Assembly (NCBI RefSeq): GCF_900637515.1
Contig: NZ_LR134375.1
Span: forward strand, 372,001-436,000
Direction of reading: 5' to 3'
Origin: Veillonella dispar
Lineage (GTDB): Bacteria > Bacillota > Negativicutes > Veillonellales > Veillonellaceae
DNA: 64,000 bases
Shown here: positions 17,801 through 26,796 of the stretch, piece after piece
How the letters are laid out: each line of letters opens with the position of its first letter
How positions within the stretch are numbered: the first letter of the stretch is position 1
Made by a program: the position numbers and the translations under genes
The notes under the pieces: model-generated
Databases searched by the model: none
Seen by the model: the letters and a program-made list of their open reading frames with translations, nothing else
What the model was told of the DNA's origin: nothing

Positions 17801-17829
17801 TTGATTTTGTAAATGTTAGGTGTTACAAT
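17801..17829 (+). promoter_or_regulatory. Promoter of the purE operon
   Basis: TTGATT (17801-17806), 17-base spacer, TACAAT (17824-17829). The start near 17836 is about 19 bases before the leader ORF. Confidence 0.75.
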
Positions 17830-17854
17830 TTGTGTACAAGAAGGAGGTAGCACC

Positions 17855-17947
17855 GTGAACTATGCAAATCAACAAACTCAACGCAAGTCTACGGAGGCTA
17901 TTTGTGCGCATTTTTCCCAGTCTATTTCGGCTGGGCTTTTTTATTAG
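17855..17947 (+). CDS. Leader peptide ORF upstream of purE
   Basis: A 30-codon ORF (GTG start, TAG stop) with a near-perfect Shine-Dalgarno, AAGGAGGTAG at 17841-17850. The peptide begins MNYANQQTQRKST, with five Asn/Gln codons among the first nine, and ends SISAGLFY. Its last third contains the terminator hairpin at 17916-17942, and its stop overlaps the GGAGG site of purE (17947-17951). The arrangement is that of a leader peptide controlling transcription or translation of purE. Gln is a substrate of PurF and PurL, so a glutamine link is tempting but unproven. It is too short for ordinary gene calling. Confidence 0.6.
   Translation: MNYANQQTQRKSTEAICAHFSQSISAGLFY
17916..17942 (+). terminator. 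Terminator hairpin inside the purE leader ORF (attenuator)
   Basis: Stem CCCAGTC (17916-17922) with GGCTGGG (17929-17935), loop TATTTC, followed by CTTTTTT. It lies between the promoter and purE, so it must be bypassed for the operon to be expressed. Confidence 0.75.
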
Positions 17948-17955
17948 GAGGATCT

Positions 17956-18447
17956 ATGAAGGTCGGTATTATTATGGGCAGCAAGTCTGACCTAGACACA
18001 ATGAAAAAGGCATCTGCCGTACTTGATGAATTCAACATTCCTTATGAAATGGTAATTGCTTCAGCTCACCGTACACCTGAAGCTGTAAAAGAATTTGTTA
18101 CAAGACTTGAAGATGAAGGAGCTATCGCATTTATCGCTGGTGCTGGTGCAGCAGCTCATCTACCTGGCGTAGTAGCTAGCTTTACTACATTACCTGTTAT
18201 CGGTATTCCTCTTAATGCAACGGCCTTAAAAGGTATCGATTCCTTACTTGCTATTGTTCAAATGCCATCTGGTATGCCCGTAGCGACAATGGCTGTTGAC
18301 GGCGCTAAAAATGCAGCACTCTTTGCCGTACAAATTGGAGCAGCTTTCAACAAAGAATTGAAAGAACAATATGTACAGTATCGTAAAGATATGGCCGAAA
18401 AAGTCCTAGCAGATAATGCAGAGCTACAAGGCGCTATTAAACTATAA
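17956..18447 (+). CDS. purE: N5-carboxyaminoimidazole ribonucleotide mutase
   Basis: A 163-residue class I PurE, interconverting N5-CAIR and CAIR. MGSKSDLDTM (about residues 7-16), ASAHRTPE (about 41-48), AGAGAAAHLPGVVA and QMPSGMPVATMAV are the active-site motifs. The start ATG at 17956 follows GGAGG at 17947-17951; the open frame extends back to 17902 but that part is the leader ORF and terminator in another frame. No purK is nearby. First structural gene of the cluster purE-C-F-M-N-H-D. Confidence 0.95.
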   Translation: MKVGIIMGSKSDLDTMKKASAVLDEFNIPYEMVIASAHRTPEAVKEFVTRLEDEGAIAFIAGAGAAAHLPGVVASFTTLPVIGIPLNATALKGIDSLLAIVQMPSGMPVATMAVDGAKNAALFAVQIGAAFNKELKEQYVQYRKDMAEKVLADNAELQGAIKL

Positions 18448-18553
18448 TCATATAATTTGTTACAGATTACATTGCTAGTAAAGTAAGCGTAATTCTTTTA
18501 TTACATATCCATATATAGTTTGTATCATTCATTTATGATAAAGGAGACACATC

Positions 18554-19282
18554 ATGGCTAACATCGACTTGGAAAAATTAACATTATTGTACGAAGGTAA
18601 AGCAAAACAAGTATATCAAACAGATAACAAAGATGAGTATATCGTTCATTATAAAGATGATGCTACTGCATTCAATGGCGAAAAACATGATACTATCCTT
18701 GGCAAAGGTGTATTGAATAATAAGATTTCTTCTTTCTTCTTTGAATTGTTGAAAAAGGAAGGCGTACCAACTCATTTTGTTCGTCGCGAAGATGATCGCA
18801 ATCAAACAGTACTTACTTTGGATATCATTCCTTTAGAAGTTATTGTTCGTAACATTGCTGCTGGCTCCATGGCTAAACGCTTTGGTATTGAAGAAGGTAC
18901 TCCTCTTAAACATCCAATCCTTGAATTCTGCTACAAAAATGATGAATTAGGCGATCCATTTGCCAACGAATCCCAAATCACAGCACTTGGTTGGGCTACG
19001 CAAGAACAACTTGATGTAATTTCTACAATCACTTTAAAAGTAAATGATATTTTGAAAAAATTCTTGGCTACAAAAAATGTAACCCTTGTAGACTTTAAAT
19101 TAGAATTTGGTACACACAATGGTGAAGTATTATTAGGTGATGAAATCTCTCCTGATACATGCCGTTTCTGGGATGCTACAACAGGTGAAAAGCTCGACAA
19201 AGACCGCTTCCGTCGAGATCTTGGCAATATTGAAGAAGCGTACAAGGAAATGTTATTCCGTCTTACTGGCGAACGCGCCTAA
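18554..19282 (+). CDS. purC: SAICAR synthase
   Basis: A 242-residue enzyme joining CAIR and aspartate with [14 protein letters not shown] (about residues 12-22), [16 protein letters not shown] and later LVDFKLEFG and [13 protein letters not shown] are SAICAR synthase signatures. AAGGAG lies just before the ATG. A gap of 106 bases separates it from purE and shows no terminator, so it is likely in the same operon. It ends 9 bases before purF. Confidence 0.95.
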   Translation: MANIDLEKLTLLYEGKAKQVYQTDNKDEYIVHYKDDATAFNGEKHDTILGKGVLNNKISSFFFELLKKEGVPTHFVRREDDRNQTVLTLDIIPLEVIVRNIAAGSMAKRFGIEEGTPLKHPILEFCYKNDELGDPFANESQITALGWATQEQLDVISTITLKVNDILKKFLATKNVTLVDFKLEFGTHNGEVLLGDEISPDTCRFWDATTGEKLDKDRFRRDLGNIEEAYKEMLFRLTGERA

Positions 19283-19291
19283 GGGGGCACA

Positions 19292-20710
19292 ATGAACTAC
19301 GATCCTGTTTTTGATAAATGGCATGAAGAGTGTGGTGTATTTGGTGTCTATGATAGAACCGTTGATGTAGCACGCTATGTATATTGGGGGCTCTTTGCAC
19401 TCCAACACCGTGGCCAAGAAAGCGCGGGCATTGCCGTTACAGATGGTCATGATGTAGAACTAAAAAAAGGGATGGGCTTGTTAACTGAGGCCATTAAAGA
19501 ATTACCATCCTTACCAAGCCATATGGGGACTGGTCATGTGCGGTACTCTACAACAGGTTCCAATAATCCACGCAATATTCAACCTTTAGTGATTCATTAT
19601 CAAGGTGGTCAAATTGCGGTAGCTCATAATGGGAATTTAACGAATGCCTTAGCCATTCGCAAACGTCTTGAAGCGGATGGTTCCATCTTCCAAACAACGA
19701 TGGACTCTGAGGTTATCGTAAACCTCATTGCTCGATCTAAGGCTGAAACGCAAGCGGAACGCATTGCTGATGCGGCGCGTCAAATTGAGGGGGCCTTTTC
19801 TCTTGTGATTACCACAAATGACTCCTTGGTAGGTGTGCGCGATCCACAAGGCTTTAGACCTCTGTGCTTAGGGAAAACTGAAAATGGTTATGTTTTCTCT
19901 AGTGAAAGTTGTGCATTAGATGCTATTAAAGCCGAGTTTATTCGTCACATCGATCCAGGCGAAATGGTAATTATCGATGATTCAGGCGTGCGTAGCGTTA
20001 TCTATGCAGAACCAGAAAAAATAGATAAGAAGCTCTGCGTTTTTGAATATATCTATTTTGCACGCGGCGATAGTCATATTGATGGTCAATCAGTTTACCA
20101 ATCACGTCTCAATATGGGCCGTGAGCTATATAACGAAACGAAATACGATGCAGACATTGTCATGTCGATTCCTGACTCTGGCACTACAGCAGCACTAGGT
20201 TATGCTCGTGCATCGGGCATTCCTTTTGCAGAAGGGTTAGTGAAAAATCGCTATAGCGGTCGTACCTTTATCAAGCCAAATCAAGAGGAACGGGAATTAG
20301 CTGTGCGTATGAAATTGAACCCACTACCTCATGTGGTAAGTGGTAAACGGATTGTACTCATTGATGACTCCATCGTACGCGGTACTACGAGTGGCATCAT
20401 CGTTAAGATGCTAAAAGAAGCGGGTGCCAAAGAGGTATACATGTGCGTTAGCTCTCCATCCATTGAATATTCTTGTCACTATGGCATTGATACATCCGTG
20501 CGTAAAGAGCTCATTGCTGCTACACATACAGTAGATGAAATTAAAGACTATATTAATGTCGATAAATTACATTATTTATCTCGAGAAGGCTTATGTCGCG
20601 CTGTTTCTGATATAGCGCCTAATGACTTATGTTTTGCTTGCTTTAATGGTGATTACAGTGTAGAGGTTCCTGCGGAACAAGAGGAAGGGGTCAAATATGT
20701 GCTCGAATAA
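19292..20710 (+). CDS. purF: Amidophosphoribosyltransferase
   Basis: A 472-residue enzyme of purine synthesis step 1 (PRPP and glutamine to phosphoribosylamine). Cys14 in EECGVFGV is the N-terminal nucleophile after removal of a 13-residue propeptide, as in the Bacillus-type enzyme. QHRGQESAG and TGHVRYSTTGSN form the glutaminase site, and VLIDDSIVRGTTS is the PRPP loop. Cysteines in YSCHYG and LCFACFNGDY match the ligands of the 4Fe-4S cluster in this class, making the enzyme oxygen-sensitive. Overlaps purM by 14 bases. Confidence 0.96.
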   Translation: MNYDPVFDKWHEECGVFGVYDRTVDVARYVYWGLFALQHRGQESAGIAVTDGHDVELKKGMGLLTEAIKELPSLPSHMGTGHVRYSTTGSNNPRNIQPLVIHYQGGQIAVAHNGNLTNALAIRKRLEADGSIFQTTMDSEVIVNLIARSKAETQAERIADAARQIEGAFSLVITTNDSLVGVRDPQGFRPLCLGKTENGYVFSSESCALDAIKAEFIRHIDPGEMVIIDDSGVRSVIYAEPEKIDKKLCVFEYIYFARGDSHIDGQSVYQSRLNMGRELYNETKYDADIVMSIPDSGTTAALGYARASGIPFAEGLVKNRYSGRTFIKPNQEERELAVRMKLNPLPHVVSGKRIVLIDDSIVRGTTSGIIVKMLKEAGAKEVYMCVSSPSIEYSCHYGIDTSVRKELIAATHTVDEIKDYINVDKLHYLSREGLCRAVSDIAPNDLCFACFNGDYSVEVPAEQEEGVKYVLE

Positions 20711-21758
20711 AACTAGTTTAACCTATCGCGATGCAGGCGTTGATATCGATGCTGGTAATCGCGCTGTAGAATTGATGAAAGAATCCGTGAAACGCACCTA
20801 TACACCTGGTGTTGTTGGTGATTTAGGTGGTTTTGGGGGCCTCTATTCCTTAGCTGGTCACTCCATGTCTGACCCTATGCTCGTATCTGGTACAGATAGG
20901 GTAGGCACCAAATTGCGCCTCGCTATCATGATGGATAAACATGATACTATTGGCCAAGATTGCGTAGCCATGAGTGTTAACGATATTCTCGTACAAGGTG
21001 CTACACCTCTATTCTTCCTCGATTACATTGCAGTAGGTAAACTTGATCCTGTGAAAGTAGCAGGTATCGTGCGCGGTGTGGCAGAGGCTTGTGAAGAGTC
21101 TGGCTGTGCTTTACTGGGTGGCGAAACTGCTGAAATGGCAGGCTTCTATGATAATGATGATTACGATGTGGCTGGCTTTGCTGTTGGTATCGTTGATCGT
21201 CCTAAATTGATTACTGGTGAAAGTATTAAAGCGGGTGATGTCATTTTAGGTTTGCCATCTTCTGGTGTTCATTCCAACGGTTTTTCCTTGGTTCGTAAAA
21301 TCGTATTCGACCATAAACAATTGTCTATTGATACAGAAATTCCAGAATTTGGTAAAACCTTAGGCGAAGAATTATTGACACCTACACGTTTATATCCAAA
21401 AGCGGTATTACCACTAATTGAACAAGAACTTGTAAAGGGTATGGTTCATATTACAGGCGGTGGTTTCTATGAAAACATTCCTCGCGTATTGCCAAAGGGT
21501 GTGACTGCAGAGGTAGATGTTACAACATGGCCACGACTTCCTGTATTTACGAAACTACAAGAATGGGGCAATGTAGCATGGCCTGAAATGTACCGCACTT
21601 TCAACATGGGTATTGGTATGATTCTCATCGTTGACCAAAATGATGTAGAAACGGTTAAAGAAAATCTTGGCAATCGTGGTGAAGCGGTTTATGAAATTGG
21701 CCGTATCGTAAGCGGTGATGGTCCTGTTGTCCTTAAAGGGGCTGAGTTCGATGCGTAA
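20697..21758 (+). CDS. purM: Phosphoribosylaminoimidazole synthetase
   Basis: A 353-residue AIR synthetase, closing the imidazole ring with ATP. LTYRDAGVDIDAGN, SGTDRVGTKL, GQDCVAMSVND, LGGETAEMAGFY and GLPSSGVHSNGFSLVR are family motifs in order. The ATG at 20697 lies inside the end of purF, with GAGGAAGGGG (20681-20690) as ribosome binding site; the overlap suggests translational coupling. Confidence 0.95.
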   Translation: MCSNKTSLTYRDAGVDIDAGNRAVELMKESVKRTYTPGVVGDLGGFGGLYSLAGHSMSDPMLVSGTDRVGTKLRLAIMMDKHDTIGQDCVAMSVNDILVQGATPLFFLDYIAVGKLDPVKVAGIVRGVAEACEESGCALLGGETAEMAGFYDNDDYDVAGFAVGIVDRPKLITGESIKAGDVILGLPSSGVHSNGFSLVRKIVFDHKQLSIDTEIPEFGKTLGEELLTPTRLYPKAVLPLIEQELVKGMVHITGGGFYENIPRVLPKGVTAEVDVTTWPRLPVFTKLQEWGNVAWPEMYRTFNMGIGMILIVDQNDVETVKENLGNRGEAVYEIGRIVSGDGPVVLKGAEFDA

Positions 21759-22368
21759 TTCTAAAAAGCGATTAGCCCTCTTTGCTAGTGGTCGTGGTTC
21801 TAATGGGGAAGCACTGTATAAGGCTATGCAAGAAGGCTATATTAATGGTGAATTTGTTGTCATTATTACAGATCACGGCGATGCAGGGATTGTAGAACGC
21901 TCTAAATTTTGGAATATTCCCCTTATTGTTATCGACCGTAGCGACTATGATTCTAAAGCCAGTTTTGAACAGGCTCAACTAGATGCTTTAGAGCCTTATA
22001 AGGTTGATGGAATCGTCTTGGCCGGCTATATGCGCATTGTAGGTGCTCCTTTGATAGAGCGATATGAACATCGTATATTAAATATTCATCCTGCTCTGTT
22101 ACCATCATTTCCAGGCCTTCATGGTCATCAACAAGCCATTGACGGAGGCGTAAAAATTACAGGGTGTACGGTGCACTTTGTCGATACGGGAATGGATACG
22201 GGGCCTATCATTATGCAGAATACGGTGCCTGTATTACCTGATGATACAGAGGATACTTTGAGTGATAGATTATTACCTATCGAGCATAAAACGTATAAAG
22301 AGGCGTTGCGACTATTTTGTGAGGATAAGCTCACTATAAAAGGTCGTGTTGTATATATTGAAGATTGA
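21751..22368 (+). CDS. purN: Phosphoribosylglycinamide formyltransferase
   Basis: A 205-residue folate-dependent GAR transformylase. FASGRGSNGEAL binds phosphate, AGYMRIVGAPLI leads to the catalytic HPALLPSFPGLHG, and TVHFVDTGMDTGPII holds the catalytic Asp. The ATG at 21751 overlaps the purM stop by 8 bases and has AAAGGGG upstream; the frame is open back to 21715 but within purM. Slightly longer N-terminus than the E. coli enzyme. Confidence 0.94.
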   Translation: MRNSKKRLALFASGRGSNGEALYKAMQEGYINGEFVVIITDHGDAGIVERSKFWNIPLIVIDRSDYDSKASFEQAQLDALEPYKVDGIVLAGYMRIVGAPLIERYEHRILNIHPALLPSFPGLHGHQQAIDGGVKITGCTVHFVDTGMDTGPIIMQNTVPVLPDDTEDTLSDRLLPIEHKTYKEALRLFCEDKLTIKGRVVYIED

Positions 22369-22392
22369 TGTGTAAGCAAAGGAAGACGTTAC

Positions 22393-23922
22393 ATGATTAA
22401 AAATGCATTACTTAGTGTTTCTGATAAAACAGGTATTGTAGACTTTGCAAAGGGATTAGTTGAATTAGGTGTAACCATTTATTCCACAGGTGGTACCCTT
22501 AAGGCTATTACCGATGCGGGCATTACAGCAAAAGCTGTAGAATCTTTGACTGGTTTTCCTGAAATGATGGACGGCCGTGTAAAGACATTACATCCAAAGG
22601 TTCATGGTGGTATTTTGGCAATCCGCGATAATACGGAACATCAAAAAGCTATGGCTGATCACGGTATTGAACCAATTGACCTTGTGGTTGTCAATCTCTA
22701 TCCATTCCGTGAAACCATTGCAAAACCAAATGTATCCTTAGAGGAAGCTATTGAAAATATCGATATCGGCGGTCCTACCATGGTGCGCTCTGCTGCAAAG
22801 AACCATGCGTATGTGGGCATTGTAGTAAACCCAAATCATTATGACGAAATCTTAACAATGCTTAAAGAACATGGGGAATTGACTAAGGAATATCGCTTTG
22901 GTCTAGCGAAAGAGGCCTTTGCTCATACTGCAGCTTATGACGTAGCTATTGCTAACTACATGAGTAGTATCTTGAACGAAGGTCCTACACCTCCAGAATA
23001 TTTAAGTGCTTATGAAAAGGTAACAGACCTTCGCTATGGGGAAAATCCGCATCAAAAAGCGGCATTCTACAAAGAAATCGGTAAAGCCCATGGCATGGGC
23101 GCTTTGAAACAACTCCATGGTAAAGAGCTTTCTTATAACAATATCGTAGATATGGAAGCAGCTTGGAATATGGTGTGGGAGTTTGCAGATCCTGCAGCAT
23201 GTATCATTAAGCATACAAACCCATGTGGTGCAGCTACAGCAGCTACATTGCATGATGCTTACGTAAATGCTTACGAAGCAGACTCCGTATCTGCCTTTGG
23301 TGGTATCGTGGCTTTAAACCGTGAAGTTGATGCTGCTACTGCCGGAGAAATGAGCAAAATTTTCTTAGAAGTCATTATGGCACCTGCTTTCACAAAAGAA
23401 GCATTACACATCCTTGAAGCAAAGAAGAATATTCGTCTCATTGAGTTATCTAAACCTGAGTCTGGACAAGTGACAGTGAAAAAAGTCTCTGGTGGTCTAT
23501 TGGTGCAAACAGAGGATGATATCCAAGAAGACCGCGCTCACTATAAAGTAGTTACGAAGGTACAACCAACAGAGGAACAATGGAAAGCCCTTGAATTTGC
23601 TTGGAAGCTTGTAAAACATGTAAAATCCAACGCTATTTTGATTTCTAATGAAAAACGTACCCTCGGTGTGGGGGCTGGTCAAATGAACCGCGTTGGTTCT
23701 GCGAAAATTGCCCTTGAACAAGCTGGTGAAGCTGCTAAAGGCGCTGTATTAGCTTCTGATGCATTCTTCCCATTCGGTGATACTGTAGAGACATCGGCAA
23801 AACATGGTATTGCAGCTATTATTCAACCGGGTGGCTCTATTCGAGACGAAGAATCCATCAAGGCTGCCGACGAAGCGGGCATTTCTATGGTATTTACAAG
23901 TATTCGTCACTTTAAACATTAA
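22393..23922 (+). CDS. purH: AICAR transformylase / IMP cyclohydrolase
   Basis: A 509-residue bifunctional enzyme for the last two steps to IMP. Residues 1-190 or so are the cyclohydrolase (SVSDKTGIVDFAKGL, YSTGGT, MMDGRVKTLHPKVHGG). The rest is the transformylase (RYGENPHQKAAFY, IIKHTNPCGAA, SNAILISNEKRTLGVGAGQMNR in part, SDAFFPFGD). Starts 24 bases after purN with AAAGGAAG. Length is standard. Confidence 0.96.
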   Translation: MIKNALLSVSDKTGIVDFAKGLVELGVTIYSTGGTLKAITDAGITAKAVESLTGFPEMMDGRVKTLHPKVHGGILAIRDNTEHQKAMADHGIEPIDLVVVNLYPFRETIAKPNVSLEEAIENIDIGGPTMVRSAAKNHAYVGIVVNPNHYDEILTMLKEHGELTKEYRFGLAKEAFAHTAAYDVAIANYMSSILNEGPTPPEYLSAYEKVTDLRYGENPHQKAAFYKEIGKAHGMGALKQLHGKELSYNNIVDMEAAWNMVWEFADPAACIIKHTNPCGAATAATLHDAYVNAYEADSVSAFGGIVALNREVDAATAGEMSKIFLEVIMAPAFTKEALHILEAKKNIRLIELSKPESGQVTVKKVSGGLLVQTEDDIQEDRAHYKVVTKVQPTEEQWKALEFAWKLVKHVKSNAILISNEKRTLGVGAGQMNRVGSAKIALEQAGEAAKGAVLASDAFFPFGDTVETSAKHGIAAIIQPGGSIRDEESIKAADEAGISMVFTSIRHFKH

Positions 23923-24053
23923 TTTGTTTAGCCTAATTGAGGGTTACAGTCGAGCACTAGCTCGTAATCATTGATGCATAATGATGATTATAGAGGATAT
24001 AGGTGCTTACATAAATGATGTATTGATGGCGTTTAGGCGTCGATGGAGGATTT

Positions 24054-25316
24054 ATGAAAGTATGTGTAATCGGTAGCGGCGGCCGCGAACATGCATTGGC
24101 ATGGCGATTGTCCATCAGCCCTAGCGTAACAAAGGTATATGCCATTCCTGGTAGTGCGGCCATGTCAGATTGTGCAGAGCTAGTCGGCATTGATTGGCAG
24201 CAAAGCAATCATTTAATACGTTTTTTGAAAGATAATCATATTGACTTAGTCGTTGTTGGTCCAGAGGCTCCTCTTGTAGCAGGACTAGCAGATGCACTCA
24301 ATGCAGCTGGAATTCCTGTGTTTGGTCCCTCTAAAGCAGCTGCTCAGCTAGAAGGATCCAAAGTGTTCGCCAAAGATTTAATGAAAAAATACAATATCCC
24401 AACGGCTGCCTATGGTGTGTTTCACAAGGTAGACGAAGCAAAAGAATTTATCAGTCAAACTGGTGCTCCTATTGTAGTTAAAGCTGATGGTTTAGCCGCT
24501 GGCAAGGGTGTTGTAGTGGCTATGACTATTGACGAAGCAAATGCAGCTGTAGAAGATATGCTCAGCGGCAATCGCTTTGGAGAGGCTGGTAGTACCGTAG
24601 TTATTGAAGAGTTCATGGAAGGTGAAGAAGCGAGCTTGCTTGCTTTTGTAGATGGCAAAACAGTAGTTCCTATGATTGCATCTCAAGACCATAAACGCAT
24701 TTTTGATGGAGATAAAGGTCCTAATACAGGTGGCATGGGTACCTATGCACCAGCGCCAGTGCTTACTGATGCATTACGAGATGAGGCGATGAAGACAATT
24801 TTAGAACCTATGGTAGCTGCCATGGAGAAAGAGGGGATGCCTTATGTGGGCTGTCTCTATGCAGGTCTTATGATTACGCCTCAAGGCCCTAAGGTTGTAG
24901 AATTTAATGCCCGCTTTGGCGATCCTGAAACACAAGTAGTATTGCCATTACTTGATAGTGACTTAGGTCAAGTTATGATGGCTTGTGCCACAGGCACATT
25001 AACAGCTGATATGGTGAAATGGAAAGACTCCTCGGCAGCTTGTGTCATTCTTGCTTCTAAAGGGTACCCTGAAACATCCTCCAAGGGTGATGTGATTCAT
25101 GGTGATATTAAACAACATGATACAACCATCGTATTCCACTCTGGCACAAAACTTGTTGGGGAAGAATATGTTACAAATGGCGGCCGCGTGCTTGGCGTTG
25201 TGGGCCTTGGTAAAGACCTTAGAACAGCGCTCGATAGAGCTTATGGACGTATAGAACACATTGATTTTGAGGGCATGCAATATCGTACAGATATTGGGGC
25301 GAAAGCTTTCAAATAA
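24054..25316 (+). CDS. purD: Phosphoribosylamine-glycine ligase
   Basis: A 420-residue ATP-grasp enzyme for step 2 of purine synthesis. VIGSGGREHALAWRL at the N-terminus, GPEAPLVAGLAD, then the ATP-grasp core (PIVVKADGLAAGKGVVVA), DHKRIFDGDKGPNTGGMG and FNARFGDPETQ. GGAGG precedes the ATG. The 131-base gap after purH carries a small CGAGC/GCTCG hairpin (about 23953-23967) but no terminator. Ends the cluster with a terminator at 25380-25423. Confidence 0.96.
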   Translation: MKVCVIGSGGREHALAWRLSISPSVTKVYAIPGSAAMSDCAELVGIDWQQSNHLIRFLKDNHIDLVVVGPEAPLVAGLADALNAAGIPVFGPSKAAAQLEGSKVFAKDLMKKYNIPTAAYGVFHKVDEAKEFISQTGAPIVVKADGLAAGKGVVVAMTIDEANAAVEDMLSGNRFGEAGSTVVIEEFMEGEEASLLAFVDGKTVVPMIASQDHKRIFDGDKGPNTGGMGTYAPAPVLTDALRDEAMKTILEPMVAAMEKEGMPYVGCLYAGLMITPQGPKVVEFNARFGDPETQVVLPLLDSDLGQVMMACATGTLTADMVKWKDSSAACVILASKGYPETSSKGDVIHGDIKQHDTTIVFHSGTKLVGEEYVTNGGRVLGVVGLGKDLRTALDRAYGRIEHIDFEGMQYRTDIGAKAFK

Positions 25317-25379
25317 ACTAAAGGTCTTTTACATCATGTAACATGTATTTAAATAGTACAATAGCATTTCAAAAATATA

Positions 25380-25423
25380 AAAACCTCTACATTTATGCAT
25401 AGTGCATGTGGTGTAGAGGTTTT
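25380..25423 (+). terminator. Terminator of the pur operon
   Basis: 11-bp stem AAAACCTCTAC (25380-25390) with 25413-25423 around an inner ATGCAT/TGCAT hairpin, followed by a T-run. Confidence 0.85.
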
Positions 25424-25450
25424 TATTTTCTACCTTTTAATGGTTACCTA

Positions 25451-25459
25451 TGTTATAAT
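25451..25459 (+). promoter_or_regulatory. Extended -10 promoter of the men operon
   Basis: TGTTATAAT (25451-25459), a perfect -10 with the TG extension; no good -35. The transcript would start near 25466 and begin with the structured leader. Confidence 0.6.
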
Positions 25460-25465
25460 AATGTA

Positions 25466-25579
25466 GATATAAAGAGGGCCCATCGACGTGTGATGGCGTT
25501 AGGCTCATCTCAAAAATTTTGAAACCTATTGATGGCGCCTAATATGTAGAAGTACATCTTCTACATATTAGGTGTTTTT
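25466..25579 (+). promoter_or_regulatory. Structured leader with terminator before menF (attenuator)
   Basis: A 17-bp terminator stem (25536-25552 with 25558-25574, loop TACAT, then TTTTT) lies 36 bases before menF. Its 5' arm can instead pair upstream: GTTAGGC (25498-25504) with GCCTAAT (25537-25543), or GGCGTT (25495-25500) with GGCGCC (25534-25539). Upstream, CCATC/GATGG and GAG-GCC/GGCTC form a nested stem from 25474 to 25506. Two exclusive folds plus a terminator is the design of an attenuator or riboswitch. I do not recognise a known aptamer. Confidence 0.6.
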
Positions 25580-25614
25580 ACTATAGTCTATTTTTCGTAT
25601 AGCGACATACAACT

Positions 25615-26757
25615 ATGAAATATAACAAAGAACCGTTAAAACTGAATAGTCCGGTATCATTTTGGATGAATTTCCCCAATGAAGAACGCGTGTTTTGGGT
25701 GGATCGCCAAAGTGACCGCATCGTTGTGGGCGCTAAACGTCTAGCGACGGTTAAAGATGATGACGATCGCCATAATTACGCTTATGTATTTTATGGGGAT
25801 ACTTTTTTTGATACTGTAAAAGACCCTAAATGGTCTAATATGGGCCATGAAATGATTGCTTTTACCCATTATTACATCGTAGAAAATGGAGAGTCCTTCT
25901 ATCTACATGCTGGTGAAAGTGTACCGATTGAGAATTATGAGGTGCCTCGAGTTCATCACAACTACAAAGAAACCAGTGATGATAAGGCGGATTGGGACCG
26001 ATTGATGAATGCTATTGCCAATGGTATTAGCAGTGGTGAGATGACTAAGGTCGTCTCCTCTCGCGAGGTGGAATTCACTAGCGAAACACCATACAATGTG
26101 GCAAGTATCTTAGCTAATTTAGTCGATAATAATCCAAATTGCTTTATCTTTGGCTATGAAAAGGATGGGCGTACCTTTGTAGGGGCATCGCCAGAAATTT
26201 TAGTCCGCCATCGTGGCAGTGAAATACTTAGCTATGCACTAGCTGGAACAGCCCCAAAGGATGGTCCTAATGCGTGGACAGAGGAGCAATTACTAACCAG
26301 TGAGAAAAATCTTATAGAACATAATATTGTTCGTGACCGTATCGTGAATACGATGAAACAAATCACTTCAGATGTTACGGTGGGGGAAACGGGCATTATG
26401 GAGTTATCTCACCTCTATCATTTGCGTACCATAATTACTGCAAAGGATAGTACAAAATCTCTTGTGGAATGGGCCAAATTATTACACCCTACACCAGCCC
26501 TTGGTGGTGAACCTCGAGAAAAGGCGCTAGCATTATTACAAGAGTATGAATCCCATGAGCGCGGTATGTACGCAGCGCCTTTTGGCTTTATGAAGGATAT
26601 GGGGGACGGCATCGTTGTAGTTGCTATACGATCTGCTCTTATCATGGATAATGTATTGTATGCCTATGCAGGATGTGGCGTTGTAGCTGATTCTGATGCG
26701 GATGAAGAATACGCTGAAACTAATAATAAAATGCGCACCATTCTTGATGCCTTATAA
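25615..26757 (+). CDS. menF: Isochorismate synthase
   Basis: A 380-residue chorismate-binding enzyme making isochorismate, the first step of menaquinone synthesis. The C-terminal catalytic domain has KVVSSREVEF, FVGASPEILV, ALAGTAPKDG, LLTSEKNLIEHNIVRD, LHPTPALGGEPRE and a terminal YAGCGVVADSDADEEYAET. The N-terminal 110 residues are variable as in the family. Notably there is no clear Shine-Dalgarno before the ATG at 25615 (CGACATACAACT). First gene of menF-D-H-B-E-C and a thioesterase. Confidence 0.94.
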   Translation: MKYNKEPLKLNSPVSFWMNFPNEERVFWVDRQSDRIVVGAKRLATVKDDDDRHNYAYVFYGDTFFDTVKDPKWSNMGHEMIAFTHYYIVENGESFYLHAGESVPIENYEVPRVHHNYKETSDDKADWDRLMNAIANGISSGEMTKVVSSREVEFTSETPYNVASILANLVDNNPNCFIFGYEKDGRTFVGASPEILVRHRGSEILSYALAGTAPKDGPNAWTEEQLLTSEKNLIEHNIVRDRIVNTMKQITSDVTVGETGIMELSHLYHLRTIITAKDSTKSLVEWAKLLHPTPALGGEPREKALALLQEYESHERGMYAAPFGFMKDMGDGIVVVAIRSALIMDNVLYAYAGCGVVADSDADEEYAETNNKMRTILDAL

Positions 26758-26796
26758 TTGTTTCCGTACCTCTAGGGGTGTTTGAAAGGGAATATA

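Noticed and set aside
25490-25545. Resemblance of the menF leader to a fluoride riboswitch (GATGGCGTT and TTGATGGCGCCTAA)
   Set aside because: The second half is similar, but the first stem and the conserved central segment do not fit, and a men operon is not a fluoride target.
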